Shown here piece after piece: positions 5,852 to 10,465 of a stretch of 10,465 bases of DNA (position 1 is the first letter of the stretch; every line of letters starts with the position of its first letter). The notes below the pieces were generated by a model. It did no database searches and had not been told where the DNA came from. It was given only the letters and a program-made list of their open reading frames with translations. The stretch is from Halalkaliarchaeum sp036625675 (GTDB taxonomy: Archaea; Halobacteriota; Halobacteria; Halobacteriales; Haloferacaceae): positions 1 through 10,465 of the forward strand of contig JAZKTH010000084.1 in NCBI GenBank assembly GCA_036625675.1, read 5' to 3'. The translations under genes were made by a program, and so were the position numbers.

Positions 5852-6307
5852 ATGTCCGACTCCGTGGCCGAGATCCTCAGAAGCGAAATGGAGTGTGAGG
5901 GCCTGCTCGAGTGCTTCCACGGACTGAACTCGCTCGACGAGCGCTGTTTTCGGACGATCGCGGGGAGCGAGGAACCGCTCACGGTGGACGAGATCGCCGA
6001 TCGCGTCGACCGCGAGCGATCGACGGTGTATCGATCGGTCCAGCGGCTGTTAGACGCGGGGTTTCTCCGGAAGGAGCAGATAAACTACGAACAGGGAGGC
6101 TACTACCACGTCTACAGGTCGGCCGAACACGAGCGGATCGCCGCCACCCTCCGGCGCATGCTCAACGACTGGTACGCCCAGATGGGGCAGCTCATCCACG
6201 AGTTCGAAACCGAGTACTCGGAGGGAGAAGCGGGGAGCACAAACGGGGGAGAAAGCGGGTCGGGCGGCTCCGGGGACGACGTTCGAGAACCGTACCAGAG
6301 GGGCTAA
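5852..6307 (+). CDS. Winged-helix transcriptional regulator with N-terminal cysteines, first gene of nos-type operon
   Basis: A 151-residue protein. Residues 26-85 form a TrmB/MarR-like winged helix: LTVDEIADRVDRERSTVYRSVQRLLDAGFLRKEQ holds the helix-turn-helix and the start of the wing, followed by YYHVYRSAE. A helix at 92-125 (RIAATLRRMLNDWYAQMGQLIHEFETEY) probably dimerises. The tail from about 128 is Gly/Ser-rich and disordered. Cys15, Cys21 and Cys32 sit before the DNA-binding domain in an ECEGLLECF...RCF pattern and could bind a metal, an Fe-S cluster or sense redox state; this is inference. The nosD start follows after 25 bases, so it is probably the first gene of the operon and its local regulator. 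An inverted repeat overlaps its promoter. The ATG at 5852 fits the promoter spacing. I do not recognise a named orthologue. Confidence 0.82.
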   Translation: MSDSVAEILRSEMECEGLLECFHGLNSLDERCFRTIAGSEEPLTVDEIADRVDRERSTVYRSVQRLLDAGFLRKEQINYEQGGYYHVYRSAEHERIAATLRRMLNDWYAQMGQLIHEFETEYSEGEAGSTNGGESGSGGSGDDVREPYQRG

Positions 6308-6332
6308 CCGCGCGCATCCGCGAGGGAAGCCT

Positions 6333-8378
6333 GTGTGGTGGAGCAACCGCCGGTCGCTCGCGGCGGCCGGGTTCGTTCTGAGCGTTCTCCTGCTCGTGGG
6401 CGGCGCCCTGGGGCTCTTCGTCGTCGACGCGGGCGCGAGCGAAGCCGAACCCGTCCCGTTCGAGGACACTGTCGAGGTCGGGCTCACGAGCGAGACGAGA
6501 CAGACGCTCGACGAAAACGTCTCGCTGCCGAAGGTACAGGTGTTTTACTCCCAGTATCGATACGTCGTCGGATACTACGGCGTGGGAACGTACGCGGACG
6601 TGAGCAGCCAGCCGGGACACGACTCGCAGTTCGGCTACCCGATGGCGACGTTCGTCACCGACTACGCGGGGACCGGGATCCGCCTCGACGAGGACGGCTA
6701 CCCGGCGCCGATGCGGACCCCGGGGTGGGTCGACGCGACCGAGGCAGTCTACGTCGTCGGGAGCGACGCCCGGAGCCCGGACGGCGACGCTGCGCTGCCC
6801 TTCTCGAGCCGCCCGGAGGCGTCGGCGTTCGTCGAGGAACACGGCGGGGAGATCGTCGACTGGGAGACGGCTTCCACGCGGAGCTACGACCGGTCCGGTC
6901 CGGAGGCGGTCCGGGGGGCGATCGCGGATCGGGCGGACCGGGCCGACGCAGCAGTCGCCGACCGGACGGAGCTGCTGGACCGCGACGAACGGCCGGTGTC
7001 CGTCGTCGTGGGCAGGGACGCGGACGCGATTCCGGCGGCTGTGGAGGCCGCGCCGCCGAACACGACGGTGATCGTGCCGCCGGGAACCTACGAGACGGAC
7101 GTCGAGATCGATCGGCCGATAACGCTGGTCGGCGTCGACGAGGACGGGTCGATCGCGCGGGCGACGGGCGACGGCGAACCGCCGGTCCACGTCCGGGGGG
7201 ACGGCAACGGCTCGGTGATCCGGATCACCGGGGACCGGGCGGCGGTGGCGGGGGTGGCCGTGTCCGGCGTCGGCAACCGGACGCGGGATCCCGAGGCCGT
7301 GACCGAGGACGCCTGGGACGCCAACGTGGAGCTCGGGTACGGCCACGGGGACGCCGGGATCGCGGCCGTCGGCGCCGAGAACGTGCTCGTCTCCGAGGTG
7401 GCGATCGACACCCCGACGAACGGGGTCCTGCTGCGGGACAGCCCGGGCGCGGTGGTCCGGAACGTCACCGTCGCCGGGAGCGAGGAGTGGCTGGACGGCT
7501 TCATGAGCGTGATGGTGATGCGCTCGCCGTCCGTGATCGAGAACGCGACGTTCGTGGGCGGCCGCGACGGGGTGTACACCCACCGGTCCCACGGGACGGT
7601 GGTCCGGGACAGCCGAATGCACGACATGCGGTACGGCGTCCACCTGATGCACACCGACGACGCGCTGGTCGAGGGCAACGTCGTCCGCGGAGGGACGTTC
7701 GGCGGCGTCACCATCATGACGGATCCCGCCGGAAACGCGATCGTGGGGAACGACGTCCGGGAGAGCTCGACGGGGATCTCGCCCTCGGGGAGCGACGTCT
7801 ACGTCGCCGGGAACGTCGTAGTGGACAACGACCGCGGGCTGTCGACCGGCACCCGGACGTCGCTGTACGAGGGGAACGTCGTCGCCGACAACGAGGTCGG
7901 GGCGCGGGTCTCGAGTATCCTGCCGACGAACCGGATCGTCTCGAACGACTTCGTCGGGAACGACCGCCACGTGTACGCGAGCGGGATCGGCCCGCTCCGG
8001 ATCTGGACACACGACGGCGAGGGGAACTACTGGGACGGCGCGCTGGGCGAGGTGGCCGAATCGACGGAAGACCGAAAGCGGGCGACGCTGGCCAGGCGGT
8101 ACGTCGCCACGGACCCGGTCGACGAGCGTCTCGGCCGGACCGCCGGCGTCGCCACGCTCGCGCGGTCGCCCGCCGTGAGTTCGTTGCGCTCCCTGAGCGA
8201 CGCCGTCCCCGGGCTCCGCGCCGGGGGCGTGGTCGACGTCGCGCCGCGGAGCGCGCCCGCGAACCCGGAGCTGCTTTCCCGGGTCCTGGAGGGGGGATCG
8301 AACGGGGGCGACGAGCGGACGGCGGACGTGTGGGAGGCGGAATCGACGGCAGAAAACCGGACGGACGAGGAGTCATGA
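6333..8378 (+). CDS. nosD: NosD with N-terminal NosL-like domain
   Basis: A 681-residue protein facing the outside of the membrane. After a signal or anchor helix (about 9-31), residues 66-178 resemble NosL: FVTDYAG, then GWVDATEAVYVVGSD, then PFSSRPEASAFVEEHGGEIVDWE. Residues 222-580 are the NosD right-handed beta-helix of CASH repeats (NTTVIVPPGTYE, GVLLRDSPGAVVRNVTV, NVVVDNDRGL and others), closing with GEGNYWDG. A C-terminal SPAVSSLRSL...GGVVDVAPRSAP segment is typical of NosD. NosD works with NosF and NosY in delivering copper for the CuZ site of nitrous oxide reductase. The protein contains no cysteine, so the NosL-like part lacks the Cys of the usual CxM copper motif, and its PMG is PDG. 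A His/Met cluster lies at 417-440. The GTG start is preceded by GAGGGA and sits 25 bases after the regulator stop. It overlaps nosF by ATGA. Confidence 0.88.
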   Translation: MWWSNRRSLAAAGFVLSVLLLVGGALGLFVVDAGASEAEPVPFEDTVEVGLTSETRQTLDENVSLPKVQVFYSQYRYVVGYYGVGTYADVSSQPGHDSQFGYPMATFVTDYAGTGIRLDEDGYPAPMRTPGWVDATEAVYVVGSDARSPDGDAALPFSSRPEASAFVEEHGGEIVDWETASTRSYDRSGPEAVRGAIADRADRADAAVADRTELLDRDERPVSVVVGRDADAIPAAVEAAPPNTTVIVPPGTYETDVEIDRPITLVGVDEDGSIARATGDGEPPVHVRGDGNGSVIRITGDRAAVAGVAVSGVGNRTRDPEAVTEDAWDANVELGYGHGDAGIAAVGAENVLVSEVAIDTPTNGVLLRDSPGAVVRNVTVAGSEEWLDGFMSVMVMRSPSVIENATFVGGRDGVYTHRSHGTVVRDSRMHDMRYGVHLMHTDDALVEGNVVRGGTFGGVTIMTDPAGNAIVGNDVRESSTGISPSGSDVYVAGNVVVDNDRGLSTGTRTSLYEGNVVADNEVGARVSSILPTNRIVSNDFVGNDRHVYASGIGPLRIWTHDGEGNYWDGALGEVAESTEDRKRATLARRYVATDPVDERLGRTAGVATLARSPAVSSLRSLSDAVPGLRAGGVVDVAPRSAPANPELLSRVLEGGSNGGDERTADVWEAESTAENRTDEES

Positions 8379-9205
8379 CGGAGCGCACACAGCAGGACAC
8401 GACCGGAACGGACGACGCGACGGCTACGATCGACGGAACCGGGGCCGACGGCGCCGACTACGGCGACCGACGGACGGTGCTGGCGGCCGAGAACCTCACG
8501 CACGGCTACGGAGACCTCGTCGTGCTCGAGGGACTCTCCCTGGAGATACCGGCCGGGGAGTTGACCGCGCTGATCGGCCCGAACGGCGCGGGGAAGACGA
8601 CGCTGTTGCGGGTACTCGCAGGGCTGGAATCCCCCGACTCAGGACGGGTCAGGTACGAGGGCCCCAACCGGCCGCGCTGGATCGGCTACCTCCCCCAGCA
8701 GCCGGCGTTCCGACCCGAGTTCACCGCCGCCGAGACGCTCCGGTTCTACGAGTCGCTGCTCGGCGTGGACGAGCCACGGCCCCGGACCCACCTCGAGCGC
8801 GTCGGGATGGAGGCGGCGGCCGACCGTCCGGTCGGCGCGCTCTCGGGCGGGATGCGACAGCTGCTCGGGATCGCGCAGGCGGTGGTCGGCGATCCGCCGG
8901 TGGTGGCACTCGACGAGCCCGCCCACGGGCTGGATCCCGGGATGCGGACCCGGATCTTCGACGTCCTCGACCGCCTCGCGGAACGGGGGGTCGCCGTGGT
9001 GGCGACCACGCACGACCTGGCGGCGGCCGACCGGCGCGCCGATCGGATCGGGCTGCTCGATCGGGGCGAGATCGTTCGGTCCGGAACCCCCGCCGGACTG
9101 CGGGAGGAACTCGGGGTCGAGACGCTGGAAGACGCGTACGACGCGTCCGTGTCCGGCACGGCCGGGACCGTGTACGTCGAAGGGGGATCCGGCCGTGAGG
9201 AGTGA
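8375..9205 (+). CDS. nosF: ABC transporter ATP-binding protein NosF
   Basis: A 276-residue cytoplasmic ATPase with a disordered acidic N-terminal extension (1-33) before the ABC domain. All nucleotide motifs are visible: Walker A GPNGAGKTT (68-76), Q-loop LPQQP (about 106-110), signature LSGGM (156-160), Walker B VVALDEP with Asp180 and Glu181, D-loop HGLDP, and H-loop His213 in ATTHD. It should energise the NosY permease in the NosDFY complex. The ATG lies within the last codons of nosD (ATGA overlap), so the two are translationally coupled, and it overlaps nosY by 11 bases. ABC ATPases resemble each other closely; the assignment to NosF rests on the neighbours NosD and NosY. Confidence 0.92.
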   Translation: MTERTQQDTTGTDDATATIDGTGADGADYGDRRTVLAAENLTHGYGDLVVLEGLSLEIPAGELTALIGPNGAGKTTLLRVLAGLESPDSGRVRYEGPNRPRWIGYLPQQPAFRPEFTAAETLRFYESLLGVDEPRPRTHLERVGMEAAADRPVGALSGGMRQLLGIAQAVVGDPPVVALDEPAHGLDPGMRTRIFDVLDRLAERGVAVVATTHDLAAADRRADRIGLLDRGEIVRSGTPAGLREELGVETLEDAYDASVSGTAGTVYVEGGSGREE

Positions 9206-10118
9206 GCGCTCGGGGGAGGACGGCGACCGCCCGAGCGAGGGGAACGCGGACGCGCAGTCCGGGGGCGCCGGCGAGGACCTCGGGGCCCCGCCGACCGGCC
9301 ACCGGAGCCGGATCGCGCCGGTCTCGGCGATCGCGCGGCGGGAGCTGCGGTCGACGACGCGCAGCACCGGCGGCCTCCTGTTCGCCGGCGGGCTGGCGGT
9401 GGCGCTCGTCGGAGTGGCCTACGCGGGCGGCGGATATCGGGGGAGCTACCTGGCCGTGACCGCCGACCTCCTGACCGCGCTCGAGGTGCTGGTGCCGGTC
9501 GTCGCGGTGGCGTTCGGCTACCGGACGCTGCTGTCGGACGCGCGAAGCGGCGAGCTAGACGTGCTGAGGACGTATCCCCTGGCCCCCTGGCAGCACGTCG
9601 GCGGGGCGTTCCTCGGCCGGGCGATCCCCCTGACCGCGGTCGTGCTGGCCCCCTTCCTGGTGATCGCGGGGCTGGTGTCCGTGTCGTCGACGCCGCAGGC
9701 GACGGTGTTCGCCACCCACTCGACGGCCGACTCGCCGGTGCTCTTCGCCCGCCTGGCCGTCCTGAGCCTGTTTTACGCCCTGGTGGCGCTGGCGATCGGC
9801 GTGGCGATCTCCGCCGTCGCGACTTCGGCCCGGTCGGGGATCGCGCTGGCGGTGGGCGCGGTCGTCGGGATCGTGCTGGTGTCGGACCTCGCCATCGTCG
9901 GGGGACTCGCGGCCGGAGCGCTCGGCGGCGAGTCGATCCACGGCGTCCTGGCGCTGTCCCCGGCCAGCGCGTTCCGGGGGCTGGTGTTCGAGACGGTGAT
10001 CGCCGTCGCTGGCGGCGCCGGCCCGGAGACGGCCTCGCCGCTCGCGAGCGTCGCGGGGCTTTTGGGCTGGCTGATCGGCTCGCTGGCGATCGCGGTGGGC
10101 GCGCTGTGGTGGCGATAA
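9195..10118 (+). CDS. nosY: ABC-2 type permease NosY
   Basis: A 307-residue integral membrane protein. A hydrophilic N-terminal tail (1-42) is followed by an amphipathic SAIARRELRSTTRS segment and about six transmembrane helices at 59-78, 86-107, 136-162, 181-207, 213-237 and 286-304. The cytoplasmic loop RSGELDVLRTYPLAPWQHVGGAFLGR (116-141) is the hallmark coupling segment of NosY-type ABC-2 permeases. It forms the membrane part of the NosDFY complex; known NosDFY complexes couple ATP hydrolysis to conformational change of NosD rather than acting as a simple importer. The GTG start overlaps nosF by 11 bases. There is no in-frame ATG in the first 40 codons. No further nos gene follows in the window. 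Confidence 0.88.
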   Translation: MRSERSGEDGDRPSEGNADAQSGGAGEDLGAPPTGHRSRIAPVSAIARRELRSTTRSTGGLLFAGGLAVALVGVAYAGGGYRGSYLAVTADLLTALEVLVPVVAVAFGYRTLLSDARSGELDVLRTYPLAPWQHVGGAFLGRAIPLTAVVLAPFLVIAGLVSVSSTPQATVFATHSTADSPVLFARLAVLSLFYALVALAIGVAISAVATSARSGIALAVGAVVGIVLVSDLAIVGGLAAGALGGESIHGVLALSPASAFRGLVFETVIAVAGGAGPETASPLASVAGLLGWLIGSLAIAVGALWWR

Positions 10119-10134
10119 CCGCGAACGGAGGTGC

Positions 10135-10144
10135 ACCTTTTTGC
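10135..10144 (+). promoter_or_regulatory. T-rich promoter box of the right-edge gene
   Basis: CCTTTTTGCC lies about 27 bases before the GTG at 10167 and matches exactly the box before the thioredoxin-fold gene. The T-run may also help end transcription of the nos-type operon, which stops at 10118. Confidence 0.4.
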
Positions 10145-10166
10145 CGGCCGGGCCGTATCCTCGACC

Positions 10167-10465
10167 GTGAACTGGGGTATCCTGCTCGCTGGGGTCGCCG
10201 TCGCCGGCGTCGTCGCGGGAGTGACGTACCGCGACGCCCGCCGGGTTCCCGTCCCGCGGGCGCGGGCGCTCGCCGCGCTGGTGTTTCTCAGCCTGGGCGG
10301 AACCGCGGCGCTTTCGGCCGCCGTTCCGTCGATCCCGCCGCCGGGACTGCTCGTGATCGCCCTGATCGGCCCCGCCGTGTACGTCTTCGAGCGCGAAGAC
10401 GCGCGCTCCGGCGAGGAACAGCTCGACCCGTACAGCCTGCCCGGCGGGTCGGACGAGGACCGCCG
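10167..10465 (+). CDS. Small membrane protein of unknown function, 3' end outside the window
   Basis: Starting at a GTG, the frame is open to the right edge (99 codons read, no stop). The sequence shows three hydrophobic segments at about 4-20, 34-52 and 58-73, joined by a basic loop (YRDARRVPVPRARA) that probably faces the cytoplasm. An acidic tail (FEREDARSGEEQLDPY) follows. I do not recognise the family. It has its own promoter-like box and lies 48 bases after nosY, so membership in the nos-type operon is doubtful. The start is chosen because of the promoter spacing and the absence of a better start further in. Confidence 0.65.
   Translation, partial: MNWGILLAGVAVAGVVAGVTYRDARRVPVPRARALAALVFLSLGGTAALSAAVPSIPPPGLLVIALIGPAVYVFEREDARSGEEQLDPYSLPGGSDEDR

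Noticed and set aside
5682..5927. 81-codon rightward frame in the divergent spacer
   Set aside because: It starts with TTG, overlaps the regulator gene in another frame and runs through its promoter. Nothing in it is recognisable.
6228..6304. Gly/Ser-rich low-complexity end of the regulator as a possible frameshift
   Set aside because: The frame is open to a proper stop followed by a normally spaced nosD start. Such tails are common in haloarchaeal proteins.
6192..8012. Leftward open frame of 606 codons opposite nosD
   Set aside because: The translation is a His/Arg/Pro/Asp-rich shadow without domains, while the rightward strand encodes a clear NosD.
6335..8374. 680-codon extension upstream of NosF in the same frame
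   Set aside because: It is the +2 shadow of nosD. NosF starts at the ATG at 8375, overlapping the nosD stop as ATGA.

Overview
The window is GC-rich, strongly acidic-proteome DNA from a haloarchaeon (class Halobacteria). The support is the Asp/Glu-heavy proteins, an archaeal-type Sec61-beta/SecG subunit, an archaeal HMG-CoA synthase for isoprenoid lipids, and several short-leader or leaderless promoters with a T-rich box about 26-28 bases before the start codon. I cannot name the genus. No mobile elements, CRISPR arrays, rRNA or tRNA genes were seen.

Left part (1-2837): a large CHAT (caspase-like) domain protein runs leftward off the edge of the window. Its reading frame is open over at least 644 codons, and it carries a plausible His518/Cys549 protease dyad. 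It is divergent from an Xre-type regulator of the kind that in archaea tends to lie beside HMG-CoA synthase. Their 187-base spacer holds a perfect short palindrome.

Middle (2851-5578): four leftward genes follow. They are a thioredoxin-fold protein with an unusual NCGIC motif, HMG-CoA synthase (mevalonate pathway), a 52-residue Sec61-beta translocase subunit, and a universal stress protein whose nucleotide loop is degenerate. Most have their own promoter-like box, so they look like neighbouring single-gene units rather than one operon. A 273-base divergent spacer (5579-5851), including an AT-rich pocket, separates this block from the next.

Right part (5852-10118): a tight rightward operon encodes a winged-helix regulator with three N-terminal cysteines, a NosD protein carrying an N-terminal NosL-like domain, the ABC ATPase NosF and the six-helix permease NosY. 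In known systems NosDFY and NosL build the copper sites of nitrous oxide reductase. No NosZ, NosR or free-standing NosL is present in this window. The regulator gene is preceded by a 7-base inverted repeat around its likely promoter, which suggests autoregulation. A small membrane protein of unknown function begins after its own promoter-like T-run and runs off the right edge.

The most interesting items are the cysteine-free NosL-NosD fusion in a NosZ-less operon with a cysteine-bearing regulator, the CHAT protease-like gene, and the regulator/HMG-CoA synthase pairing as a candidate control point for isoprenoid lipid synthesis.
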